DNA of 64,000 bases from Haliotis asinina (lineage: Eukaryota > Mollusca > Gastropoda > Lepetellida > Haliotidae), in contig NC_090285.1 in the NCBI RefSeq assembly GCF_037392515.1, positions 2,669,501 through 2,733,500 of the forward strand, given 5' to 3'. Position 1 is the stretch's first letter; every line of letters begins with the position of its first letter. Below, piece after piece: positions 1 to 12,600 of this stretch. The notes beneath the pieces are model-generated. The model did not search any database. It saw only the letters and a list, made by a program, of their open reading frames with translations, and had not been told where the DNA came from. Position numbers and translations under genes: made by a program.

Positions 1-1370
1 GAACGAAACTACTTGATGTCAAACGAAACTGAAAAGACCAGCTCACCAGCTACAGACATTCGGAACACATCGATAATGCCAGCAGACTACCAACAGACAT
101 TCAGAATTTTAATGAGACTTTTGTTGTAATGCCAGGAGTATGGCATGGCCATGCCCCCTTTACTGATGCCAGCCTTTAAAGAACCGGAACTTGTTACAAT
201 GCCAACTGACCATCTGCAGCCAACTTCCATCTAGGGCCGAGTGTATTTAAGATAAATGAGATCACCCACACATTATCACTGAACCCCGCCATTGTGGTGT
301 GAGACGTCTGTAAGAGTAGTCTGCAGATGGCGGTGATTGAGCGTGTGTGATGTAGACGGCACCACCATGGAGGGCGTGTGTCTGTGGAAGTGGAGCAGGG
401 AGAGGGAGATTCCTCGCATCACGTTCACGGTCTTCATTCTTCACATACACACCTGATAGTGCAGTGCACATCTCTGTAGACAACACGGATACGTGACAGC
501 CTCCAGTGCTACATGAAAGAGGGGGAAACGCGCCACATGGCCCCGTTGAGATTGGCATTCTTGGACTGTCTGTTGTCAAGGGTATAGCTGTGTTGGAGGG
601 GCGATCCTTGCAGGTGGTACACGTGTAGGAGACTGTAGGTGACAGCGTCAGGTGGGGTTGAAAAGTAACCTCCAGAGTAGAAGAGTAGAAGAATATTCTG
701 TGAGCGCGGGACCCCTATTTGGGGAGGGGGGCAATAAAGCTGTGGTGCATCCTTGGTCGTAAACCGAGTTAATGAAATGTGTTGGAGTGTATGTGCCCAT
801 GCGAAGGAGCTTGGGATGATGTGTGTGAGTGTGTTTGCATGCGCGTGTTGCACTTTTTTGTAATGGAATGGGATTCTTACTTGTGTGTTCCGATCCCTTA
901 TTCCCAGTGGGATAAGCCTTCCCCGATCCAGAACCCGCCCTTTCCTACCAATTGAGAGTAGAGGTTAAATACGGCAAGGTCAGTACCCTATGCAGAGGGT
1001 GACGTGCCACCGCTGAGGGACACCTGTACCCTGCTGACAAGGAGGCTCACACATCGTGAACGATCGGATTCTGCTTGATATCGAAAGTACAGAAGAATAA
1101 CAGGAATTCTCCCGACACAGGCTGGCGTGCTTGCTGATTGTTTTACGTTGAGAATTACATAAGTGTGGCAATGTGTTGCGATAAACAACGCTACTTCTAA
1201 CAGATAAGACCTGTCGTATAAGGTGTAGTACATATATAAAGCATTATCGGAATCTCTACTACACTTAGAGACTTACAGGCAGAACTTAGACTTTCGTGAT
1301 CTGTCTGCAGCGAGGCAGAGACTAGACATACGTAGATTCTATACGAACCAGCGACGCCCTTCTCCAGTTG
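1..1370. other. No recognisable gene
   Basis: I see only short open frames on the minus strand (for example about 262-579 and 509-853) with compositionally odd translations, no recognisable domain and no paired splice signals. Nothing here can be assigned a function. The stretch could contain untranslated sequence or unrecognised exons of a gene lying further left. Confidence 0.5.
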
Positions 1371-1515
1371 TACCAGACTTGATAGTCTAGTGGTAAGAGT
1401 GTCTCGTTGGATAAACAGTCGGTGGTTCAGTCCTGCCCGTGCTTAACTAAAGACGGTGAAAGACTGTACTTGATGTTGCCCTGCCTGGGTAAATGAAACA
1501 AGTACTGGTTGGTTT
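1371..1515 (+). repeat. tRNA-like SINE fragment
   Basis: The stretch opens with a tRNA-like head: 'TAGTCTAGTGGTAAGAGTGT' resembles an A box and 'GGTGGTTCAGTCC' a degenerate B box. It is followed by a non-tRNA body. This layout is typical of tRNA-derived SINEs. No poly-A or simple-repeat tail was clearly identified, so the right end is approximate. Confidence 0.4.
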
Positions 1516-1667
1516 GTGAGTCAGTAAGCTGTATTCGATGGGCTATAAGTTAAACGTCACATTACGTTTCTACGTCACCTCTTCAAGTTACTATGTTTAG
1601 ATGGTTGACGCTAGACAGTGTGACAGTCTGTCTCGGTTACCTCAGTACAATTACTGCGTCGCTAGGT

Positions 1668-1794
1668 GGCGATGGGGTAGCCTAGTGGTTAAAGCGTTCG
1701 CTCGTAACGTTGCAGACCCGGGTTCGATGGGTTCAATGTGTGAAACCTGGAATATTGCTAAAAGCGGCTGAAAACTAAACTCACTCACTCACTA
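1668..1794 (+). repeat. tRNA-derived SINE, abalone-type
   Basis: The head reads 'TAGTGGTTAAAGCGTTCGC', followed by a B-box-like 'GGGTTCGATGG'. The body contains 'AATATTGCTAAAAGCGGC', and the element ends in a (CACT)n tail. The same head and body recur elsewhere in this window in both orientations (near 17343, 31668 and 50117), which shows a dispersed family. This copy looks shortened between the B box and the tail. I recognise the family as common in abalone genomes. Confidence 0.75.
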
Positions 1795-2980
1795 CTGCCC
1801 CAACACATTGTCGAGAGTGGTATGTACGCACGAATGATGTCCGATGGCCCATGGCGCATGTTTTAAGTGACATGAGGTTTGACAGCCCGTTTCTTAACGC
1901 CACTATCCTCTATCAAAGTACATGTAAAGTGTACCCACAGTAGATGTACTTGCAACCGGCATGAGTCGTCTCTTTAAAACTTGGATTGCCCTGAAGTTTC
2001 AAATATATGAAGGATGAAGGCTTTCTACTGCCCTGTGGGGGCTAGATCCTTCGCGTATTTCCTCGTTCCGTTTCATGTAGCGTGGGGTCAAGTTTTGTAG
2101 GAAACCCTCATAACACCTTTTGATTCCGTAAGTACTCATAGCAGGATGTGATGTCAGCTGTACAAAGGAATGATACCCTCAACATTTTGCACAGCAATCG
2201 TCGATTTTCTGTCTGCAGTAAATGTTTCTTTTGAAGATGATCTGGCCAACAGTTGGCTGGAGATGAATCAATCCAACACTACAACCTAAAGAAGAGTTAT
2301 AGTTCCCTTCAGCGGGGATTCAGCTACAGTCGAGTTTCATTAGCCTCCTGGACAGTGACCATTTGATGAGGACTGTTTCCCCCGTCAGGCTCCAAACATT
2401 CATCATTTCGGTGAAGGCGGTTTGCGTTTTCTCGCCCTTCCAGTGTATATGTCGGTCAGTACTGGCGGCGTACTGATGTACACTATTGCAACCAGCATGG
2501 TTAACACAAGGGTGTGGACACGACGGGGGCATTAAGAGGAAAACTAAGAAACGAGTCGATGCTGATTTAGTTGCACGGGGATACAAGTGTAAAAGACTCA
2601 TCCGTGACAGAAAAGCATAGTCTAACTTCATAAAAAGTTACTGTGTTCAACGATAAATACTAGTTTTTATTTCCCTTACTTCGTCTGGTAAAAGGATAAA
2701 ATTGGCCACGGTGATGGCCACTTTCACTTGTTCTGCAATATGCTGACCAGTTGTGTGAGCGTCGCTGGCGTTTGTTGACGTCAATGCTGACGAACCATGT
2801 AGTTCATCCTACAGATGCTCTGTGAGGATCCGGAGATCTGGGAGGCCATGGCGAGAGACTGCCTTTAAAAACATGGAGGCCGTCAACAGTGACACTGTTT
2901 GTGTATGGTCTAGCGTGGTCATCTTGTAACCAGAGACAAATACAAATCCTCTAGGTATAATTGCCACCTGTCGTAGACCA
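1795..2980. other. No recognisable gene
   Basis: Minus-strand open frames at about 2320-2631 and 2809-2994 have no recognisable domain. No RNA gene or repeat was identified in this stretch. Confidence 0.5.
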
Positions 2981-4688
2981 GGGCCCGCTTGCACAGAGCA
3001 ATCTTAGTTACAATCAATCTTAGGCCCCTACAATCAACTTTACAATCACCATACAATTGCTCTAATCCACTTGCACAAACACGATCTTAAGACAGCATGG
3101 ATTTAAGATCGCAATCTAAACTAAGATCGAACTCTTCAACGTTGGAGGAAGAAATTTCTTAAACTCGACTCCTGTCTACATTTGTCTTCAAGTGCGCATA
3201 GCATGCAGCGCAAATAAAACGTGGAACTGGTTACTGCACGCAACTGACATTTCTTCCTTAATCGCACCTTGCAGATTTTTCATGAAAACAAAACAAAACA
3301 AAGCAAAGCAAAAAAAAAGAAAGAAAAGAAAACAAGCAAGAAAACCCAACATATCTTTGTAATGATAACGTGGAAAATAACATGTATGGTAACTCGTACC
3401 TCGTGGGCTATTCTCTGATTTTTCTATAATATTATTTATGAACTAAGAATGTCATACTGCAACCACAGAAATATCACGTTTATAATAAAATATTGAAATA
3501 CAAACAAGTACATTAACAAATTTACTGACCTAGTACTCATGAAAATTAAAAGATAACATAAATTATGAACAAAATGTCCTTATGATAGAACACCTACACG
3601 TACCATGATTTGTCAATGGCTGTCAATGAATCTGAGTTTGGCATCTGGTCGCTGTTATTTGGAGTAAAATCCCAAATATATCCCACAAGCATTAGATGTG
3701 TAAAGATATGAAAGTATGACATGAAAGTGGGAGTGTTGTGGAAACTGCATGACAGGGAAATATGAAAACGTTATTATTCCGTGTGTTTTGTATGTGTTGT
3801 TAAATACTTATCTACAGTATGTTAATTGTTTTACTCTATTTTGTTGATAATTATTTTTTTCTTTTTGTTTAAAAACCTTTTACGCAAATTTCACATGCCT
3901 CAGCAAGTGTATTTTCCTGTTTGAAGAATACTTGTATTATATTTAAAATGCATAGATTAAAACTCAATTCTCACGTCAGAAAGAAACATAAATTTGTACG
4001 TTAACAAACTGTAGATTATTGACAGGTCTATGATCGAAAAGAAATATATGTGGAGATCTGCGCTGTCACAATATAACATACATTATATTGGGGCATGGCA
4101 GATTTTACAGCAACGGTATAATACGCAAAGGGAAACCACTCCCATCTTGCGTAAAAACCAAGATTAGCTGCCCTTGAGTTATTGAAAAGGTCATGGCCAC
4201 TGCTAATCGCATGCAGACACCTTTCGTTAGTATCCTTTCTTTGTTTATCAAAAAGGTATGGTATTCATACTTTTTCCAGCACTGAATCGGGTGAAAATTG
4301 TACTCTATGATATCGACTCGATAATGATGTTGTTCACTACCTCGAATAACGGTATTTCAGACGTTAAATCGATGTTGCATTCTCCGTATTGTTGAAGTGT
4401 CGAGGCGAATCATACAGTTTTATGCAATATGAAAGCAATCCCCAAACGTAAAGCTAATTATTTGCGTGAAACTGACACCAACGTGAACGCCATTTTGCTA
4501 CTGACTACAATGATCTTAGCTCCTTACAACTGGTTCCGACCAATTGTAAGTTTTGATTGTAACTTACAATGATCTTAGTCTACAGTTGCTTTGTGCAAGT
4601 GGATGGCGATTGTAGCCGAAGCCTAAGATCGCGATCTTAAGGATTTACAATAATTGTAGCTCTAAGATCGTTTTGTGCAAGTGGGCCC
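2981..4688. mobile_element. Non-autonomous DNA element with nested terminal inverted repeats
   Basis: The left end reads GGCCCGCTTGCACA and the right end TTGTGCAAGTGGGCC, its near-perfect inverted complement. A second inverted pair lies just inside: 'CCACTTGCACAAA' near 3069 and 'TTTGTGCAAGTGG' near 4590. Both arms are also rich in the motif 'CGATCTTA' and its complement. The interior is AT-rich and has no substantial open frame, so the element cannot encode its own transposase. The termini are flanked on both sides by CAG, a possible 3-bp target duplication, which would fit a PIF/Harbinger-like element. The GGGCCC palindrome makes the exact boundary ambiguous by a few bases, and the superfamily is a guess. 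Confidence 0.65.
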
Positions 4689-5628
4689 AGGTGTGGACCG
4701 AAACCCTGCACATGTCCTGCAGATTCTGATCCAGTAGTAGTTTGTACAGAGTCCCAGCGCAGCAGGTGAGTACTTTCTTTTGTCCTTCAGTTTAGTTCAG
4801 CTGCATCACAAAAGTTATGCAACAGAAAACACTTGCTTTTATTTTTCGAAAACAATACACAGACATGTACAATAACAGCTCCAAAGTATACGCTGTCTTT
4901 GAGAAACTCCTGTACTTTTTACGCAGTGTTTATGGGATATTCGGGTAGCATGTGGTGGGCACACACGGTAGAGAGGCCATGTGGTACAGTTTCAGCAGGA
5001 GCGACTTCAGCTTCGTCGGTGTCGGTGTACACCTCCTCCACCGGTACTGCGCAGACACAGGGTGTTTGCACACGATATCCACATCTCCATTGGGACATAC
5101 AACTATATCAGCATGCTTACATAAGACAACAACAGACCGGGATCCCACAGTGTTCACAATGGTACCCCTCAGCGACTAGGTTGATATAGTGTAAGATGCG
5201 TGTTGTTGCTGATGCCGTGCCCACATCCAGCACAGATGGTGTGACCAGATGAATGGTGCATTTCATCATGTAAACACTAATCACATGATCGGTTACATCG
5301 CCCTTTCTGCACTGACCGTCTATAAAACAACGGCGGCCATTCCTGTTTCCGCAGTAACGTACAGTGACAGTAAGTGTTGGGATGCATCAAAACACACAGA
5401 GAACTGTCTATACAGGCAGTTGTCAGGGTTCATAGAACTTAGTTCCTACATAATTTCACTCAAAACACCACACTTTTCGTTTGAAATTATTCCAGCAAGT
5501 AGATATGTCTTCTTCGATTATGACATAGCCGTTGTCTTGCCATGGTTCACCCAATTTAATCTACCTACTACGAACACATTAAGGCCAGGAATTGAATATA
5601 ATGTTACTAAACCCTTCACCGTTACATA
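4689..5628. other. Open frames of unknown status
   Basis: Overlapping open frames occur on both strands (about 4833-5189 plus and 4930-5157 minus), and another begins near 5249 on the plus strand (144 codons). None resembles a family I know, and none has a convincing start context or splice partners. I treat them as unsupported. Confidence 0.4.
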
Positions 5629-5830
5629 TTATTTAACTTTGGGCATTTGGGCGTGCAGACTCCATCTGTGTAGGAGATGGTGAGATGTCTGTCCACTCAC
5701 TGTAGCTCTGTGAAGTTCATCTCTAATTTGACCGGCACTTTGACCACGGTTGCTTGTGTTTCTTGTGCATGGTAGAACAGATAGAAGTCTGTCATCAACG
5801 TTATTTGTCTGTCGATATGATGATTGCAAT
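5629..5830 (-). pseudogene. Possible Tc1-like transposase fragment
   Basis: The minus-strand translation contains 'GQSAGQIRDELHRATVSGQT' followed by 'LLHRWSLHAQMPK'. This resembles the end of the second helix-turn-helix of Tc1-like transposases (pattern 'vS.qTvrrrLh..gL.ar.P'). No catalytic domain follows in any frame, so at most a short decayed fragment remains. The call rests on this single similarity. Confidence 0.3.
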
Positions 5831-6381
5831 CAGCTCTTGCCACATAGCTCTGTTGTGTTTCAACGTGCAACATGTCAGTTGCCGTAGCCCACACTCCCAT
5901 ATCCCGGGATCCGCAATGGGCTTGGTGTACTTTATGATCAGTGAAACTGGTGGAATGGTGTCCCGCAGTATGCAGGATATTTTACAGACGCCTCAATGGG
6001 TATGCCGTTTATCTGTTAAAGTTTTTCAGTTGACAAAGTTACAATGCCGGAATGGGCAAACAGCCAAATTGTGACGTGAGAAAGTTAACTCAGAGGTGAC
6101 ATTATTGATTTGATTAAATCTCCATTACACTGTAATTTGTTTTCTTCTTTGCGTTTTTTTTCAAACTTCGTCGTTCATGTTTAACCTTGTATGAAGCAAA
6201 GTGGCCAGACAAAAACATCGACCATGTGTTGATCTCAAGGTTAACGTTTGACCCTGACCTTGATGTCAGATAAACACCTGTAGGCCATGTATAACAGTAA
6301 ACGTTAGATCGACAGGTAGACAGATGAACCTGGATCGAGCCCTCTAAAACAGTTCCTATGGGATTACAGTCACGTGCTCTT

Positions 6382-7340
6382 AGTATACTCTCCAAAACAA
6401 GAAACGCACATGCGATATTGATATACGAAATTTAAACAATTAATGTATTCATTATAATTTTGGTTTGCGTTCATGGAACAAACGCACTGCGCAAAAACGC
6501 ATCTTCGTTTACGTTCGAAATTGTCAACTCGCACGAAAAGGTCATGGGGAAAATGTGGTTCACAATATGTGCGTGTTGTGCTGAAGAATCGTGGGCAGTG
6601 ACATTGCTTATATAAGGTCATTTTGTTTTTACGCGGCCACTGACATTTTTAGCAACATGAAAAAATATCGAAATTCCGCCACTCACTGCTATTAATCGAA
6701 ACATGCCATTTGACCCCTGGAGGCTGGGGAGACTCAGTCTGAGGTTGCATGCCAGCTAAATTTTCACCAGAGTACCATCAGTCGTGAAAGGGTCCGATAT
6801 CCAGAAACCAGTTCTACGCAAAGATCGGCATCGAAGTGGATACAATTACATCGTAGGATAGATGCATCCTGGCGCTTGCGAAATAAATCTGTCACAGCAG
6901 CCTGGTTTGAGAAGAAAGTCAGCAGAAACCACTTGTAGCGGTTTTTCGAGAAGTTGGACTGCTGCAAAAACATTCGATTCTGAAATCTACGAAACTGGCG
7001 ATGCGAATGGTTCAGTGACGAATCACCCTTTCTGTTTTAGTGCCGTGGTAAAAGAGTACGCGTCAATCGATGTCGAAGTGAACGTTTTGTCCAGAATCGT
7101 GTCGCCCAAGTTGAGTGGTGTTGAGAGTGTCAAGTGGTGCGTCACTGTCTATAAGCATTACTCTAAGTTTGTGTGCCTTTGGGTCTTGGGAGTTATTTGG
7201 GAGAGTCACATATGGAGAGATGGCCAAGGTCAAGAGACATTGCAGATAACCATCAGGTTTGAAAACCAGGTTTTGCTGATTACTATTTTCTACTTTACCA
7301 CCTTGCCGAGTAATCTTGGAATGCAATTCATGACATGAAA
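6382..7340 (+). pseudogene. Decayed Tc1-like transposon remnant
   Basis: The left side carries 'CCAAAACAAGAAACGCAC', similar to ends of Tc1-like elements. Further in, pieces in different frames resemble a Tc1 transposase: 'MPFDPWRLGRLSLRLHAS' as a helix-turn-helix start, a 'WRLRNKSVTAAWFEKKVSR' segment, and 'WCEWFSDES' as a degenerate first-aspartate motif. The frame is broken repeatedly, so a 158-codon open frame at 6862-7338 is only part of the remnant. No clear right-end inverted repeat was found. Confidence 0.4.
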
Positions 7341-7423
7341 TCGTGATAAAGGTTGAAGGAGAATCATATCTGTTGTCCCAACCCGCGTCCATGAATGCAA
7401 CCCACCAGCTTCACCCAGACTAC

Positions 7424-8603
<1,180 letters not shown>

Positions 8604-8726
8604 ACCCTATATACAAGTACCCTATATACAAGTACCCTATATACAAGTACCCTATATACAAGTACCCTATATACAATGCAAGTACCCTATATACAAGTAC
8701 CCTATATACAAGTACCCTATATACAA
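8604..8726. repeat. 15-bp minisatellite
   Basis: About eight tandem copies of CCCTATATACAAGTA. One copy carries a short insertion (CAATGCAAGTA). The 15-bp unit keeps the frame open, so the Tyr-Ile-Gln-Val-Pro repeats seen in translation are a by-product. Confidence 0.95.
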
Positions 8727-9540
8727 ACCAATAATAGCGAGTTGAAACTATGGTCGTTTGCTAAACAACTTTTTTCCTACGTTGAATACACTTCTGAAAT
8801 TTAAATTTTCATTTGGCAACTCAAATAATGAGTATGAATTTTTGTTGATTTACGTTTTTGTTTAAATGAAAGTCATCGGTACGTTTTCACTGCAAAGAAA
8901 CTGTAGGTTAGAGCTGTAACTGCTGTGGGTTGTTGAGGATCTCAGTTTATCAGTTAGTTATGGAAATATATAAACGTCGGCAGGGAGAATGGCATGGTTG
9001 TGAGTATATCTATAACACAGTGGGGTAGATTCATCATGATACATTTCCCAACATCACGATCATATTCACTGATCCTGAAAGACTATTCACAGTTCTGAAC
9101 ATCAGATACCCCACTTACCATGTTTGAGTAGATTTTGTTCCCTCCAGGATTGTACTAGATCGTGTCCGTGTCTAATGTCATATAAATAAATCGATCTTTA
9201 TCAGTGTCAGAATTATAGCATATCTTATAGGAATCGTGCACTTACACGCCAGACCAACACAGAGTACGCAGGTTGTTAGCAGGTAGGGAGGTCATCGTGA
9301 TATGCTTCACTGTTGCGTCATGCCCCGAGCTTGAGGGTTGTTGTTCATGATATCAATGAATATTTTGTCTGCTTCAGACTCGATGCTTACAAGCCGCCAT
9401 CACATAACCAGGATATTGTAGAGTACCCGAACATTTGCTCGTCAGGTGCGGCCCGACCTACATCAAGCGCCTTGTGTCCTAATTCAACCCAGACCACAAA
9501 ACGTCTTCGTTCTCCAAACTATTGGAGTACTGACACAAAG
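8727..9540. other. Upstream region of the first GH3 gene
   Basis: No gene is seen. From about 9300 the sequence can be aligned with the region upstream of the second GH3 gene (from about 19480): both contain 'GAGGGTTGTTG', then 'GATATCAA' and 'CTTCAGACTCGAT'. This marks the left side of the duplicated block. Confidence 0.6.
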
Positions 9541-9549
9541 AGAAAGATA

Positions 9550-9572
9550 GATAAGATGCGACGTTGCTTATC
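9550..9572 (+). promoter_or_regulatory. Inverted pair of GATA-factor motifs
   Basis: GATAAG at 9550-9555 and CTTATC at 9567-9572 form an inverted pair with an 11-bp spacer, about 75 bp upstream of the first GH3 start codon. The pair is retained upstream of the second gene although surrounding sequence has changed. GATA factors of the GATA4/5/6 type commonly drive gut and digestive-gland genes in animals. Regulation here is inferred. Confidence 0.5.
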
Positions 9573-9579
9573 AGCGAAG

Positions 9580-9586
9580 TATAAAA
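9580..9586 (+). promoter_or_regulatory. TATA box of first GH3 gene
   Basis: TATAAAA sits 60 bp upstream of the start codon and 8 bp after the GATA pair, which would place transcription start near 9610. The aligned position upstream of the second gene has lost this box. Confidence 0.5.
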
Positions 9587-9646
9587 CCACCCCTTTGGAG
9601 GCCACTCCCGACACTGTTGTTTGGCCTGCAGGGACGTGTTCGCATC

Positions 9647-12600
9647 ATGATGTCACTTGTTTTGCTGCTGCCCCTGTTGACGCTGGTCGGGGCTGACTTC
9701 CCCTTCAGGAACACATCGCTCACCTGGCAGGAGCGGGTGGAGGACCTCGTCGGGCGTCTCACTATCGATGAAATACAGACCCAGATGGGACGGGGAGGTT
9801 GGGGGCCTAGCGCAGGCCCTGCCCCAGGTATTCCCAAGTTGGGGATAAATCCTTATTCCTGGAACACGGAGTGTCTGAGAGGGGATGCGAGAAGTGGATC
9901 GGCAACATCGTTCCCCCAGTCTATAGGTCTCGCGGCTTCTTGGAGGTAAGGTGTTGTCAGTGTCTGTGTTTCCTGCGTGTTGACAATGGTGTCCATCAAT
10001 TCATGATGATATCTTTATTGACATATTTTCAAAACAGTTCTTTCCTTCGTTAATGACACATACACATGCTCGCTGACTGCACCAATGATATGGACTTGCA
10101 GCACGTCGGGATGTTCTACCACTCCAAGCACGCCACCCGTGATATAGGTGAAGTATAGGTGAAAGAAATGGTAATTATTCCCGATATTTGTCACTTATGG
10201 GACACTCTCTTGCTAAGTGAATCGGGCTTCACGGCGGATTAGCTGTATCCATTGTACCACTGCTTTCAATCGCACACCTATAAACTTAAACTGACAATCA
10301 TATTGCATGATCTAGGGAAATGTGTCATAGCTGTGTTAACTGACTCATGACCTTGACCCAGCACTGACCTTCTGTTCCGAATGGCCGAGGCTACGGGAGT
10401 GGAGGTCCGCGGTAAATACAACGACTACGTCAAGAATAACGTGTACGGCGACCACAAAGGCCTCAGCTGCTTCAGCCCCGTCATCAACATCATGCGGGAC
10501 CCCAGGTGGGGCAGGAACCAGGTGGGTCTATTGGGTCTATTGGGTCTATTGGGTCTATCTATCTCGTCACACTACACGTTATATGGTGTTTAGAGGGGTC
10601 ATTCCCCTCTGAAACTCACCCAGCTGTTTTTGCAAACCGTCTATTCCCAAGAATGATGACTCATCAGAGAGTTTCTTCAGAACATCATGTTAGTCTCAAG
10701 ACGTTCCAAGGGAAAAAGAACTGCGCGGAAGGCAAATTGCCACCGAAAGATACTTTACGCACGATTTATGCAAAATAAGTGACTGTATTCGCACGTTCAT
10801 ATGGTTGTAATACCAAGGCTTACAGCGACAATATATACAGCAGTTATGAGATCTATCTCAGACAAACTGCAGACATTTGCTGGGCCATATTAAATTTGAG
10901 CTACTACTTCCGGTAGGTATACTTGTGTCACTCACAGTGGAATCGTAGAAAGACCTCCGGTAGCCCTAACCTACGGTCGCTTGGGGAAACTGGACCCAGT
11001 ATTCGTTTTTTTCCTAGACTCTGTGCCGTCACGCATTAACTTAATGCGAGTACATGAATCCTCCGAAGTATGTCTTGTATGTGACGTCGGTGTTGCTGGA
11101 TGTGACGTCTACTGATGTTGCAATGACACCTTATCTCTCCAGGAGACGTATGGAGAAGATCCCTACCTCAGTGGTCAGTTCGCGGCCAGTTACGTGAAGG
11201 GACTCCAAGGCAACGACTCCCGCTACCTCAGAGCTAACGCTGGCTGCAAACACTTTGACGCCCACGGCGGCCCCGAGAACATCCCCGTCAGCAGATTTTC
11301 CTTTGATGCCAAGGTAGCTTCATATTGTTGACAGTACCATACCACTGCGTCAGTGTCATTTGTTGTCCAGCAAAATATATACTGAGGTGAGGTGAATGTG
11401 TGTCACCCACTGAGGTGCCATCATGGATACTCGACATGAAGTAAACTGTCTCCGTCCTTGTTATTGGTTCCCTCAGTGCACTGGGCAAGCAGAATAACAA
11501 GTACCTTTTTGACATGACGCAACCGGGAATGAAACAACCGTTCATTTTCTTCTCTATACGAGACCACAGAGGTGATCTATGCGTAATGTTCAAATACGAC
11601 ATACCAGTTTGAAATTTATCCCAACGCTGATGTCGGAAGTATGTGTGTCCGTAACCAAAGTTTAATGAATGATTTTGCCATAGGTATCTGAGCGAGACTG
11701 GCGATCAACCTTCCTGCCTGCTTTTAGAACGTGTGTCAAGGCTGGCACCATGAACCTCATGTGCAGCTACAACAGGTGAGGATCGTACACAGCAACCTCC
11801 ATTACAATTACATTATCTCGGCAATGAACAACGCACGTAAAATGTTTTCAAACGCATCGAAATCTAAGCCGGTTACTTGCGCCAAAGGACCTGTCCTTTG
11901 TGTTTCAGAAATACGTGTTCATAAATGTTTAATCATACGGTACCGTTACAAGACATTCATTATATTGTTTGTGCACGGAACACATGAACGCTGGTAAAGA
12001 GAAAAAGCTCAAAACAGTCTAAGTCTGTTCTTTCATCAGATCTAAATACTATAGATTCAGTACCCCTGGTTGACGGGAACTCGTTCACGTTCTAATCTCT
12101 CAAAACATCAATATCATTAGTTACACTTTGTTTTGAAAGGGTGGACGAAATTTATAAGGGTCTTACAGTCCCGTGCACCCTTTCAAAGCACCATGTGAAG
12201 AATTCATTTCCTTTACGATGTCTTTATTTAGCTTATCTGTAAACAACAACATTCAACCTTCGGCAGAGTGACACGCAAAACGTTTCGCCATGATGTTTCC
12301 GGACGATCATAAAGGGAGATAACTCGGAATGGCTTTGTTTATGATAAACACGCCCGAATTTGAGATTTTGTTAAACACAAGTGAAAGCAGACCTTGTTTA
12401 TGCATTTATTGAAAAAAAAACAAATGAGAAATTATGGTAACAATTTATTATCCAGTTTACACTCATAATTGTATACAACAACCCAAATATTTCGATCAGC
12501 CGTTTGGCAGCCACATTCCGTCTAAGATCAAGGTCATTTGTACAACAAGTGCAGAGTGGCACGTCACACATATGTCAGGACTAACGGTTCGTACACCCTG

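Noticed and set aside
1668-1745. Functional tRNA gene
   Set aside because: A- and B-box-like motifs are present but the cloverleaf is incomplete and the sequence continues into a SINE body.
5249-5683. 144-codon open frame
   Set aside because: No family resemblance; hydrophobic patches alone do not support a gene.
9313-9696. Open frame overlapping the first GH3 exon
   Set aside because: It runs in a different frame through promoter elements and exon 1, and the aligned region of the second gene does not keep it.
10101-10150. Exon-like stretch after TTGCAG in intron 1 of the first GH3 gene
   Set aside because: Its translation (HVGMFYHSKHATRD) does not fit the GH3 alignment, and exon 1 joins exon 2 directly in frame in both genes.
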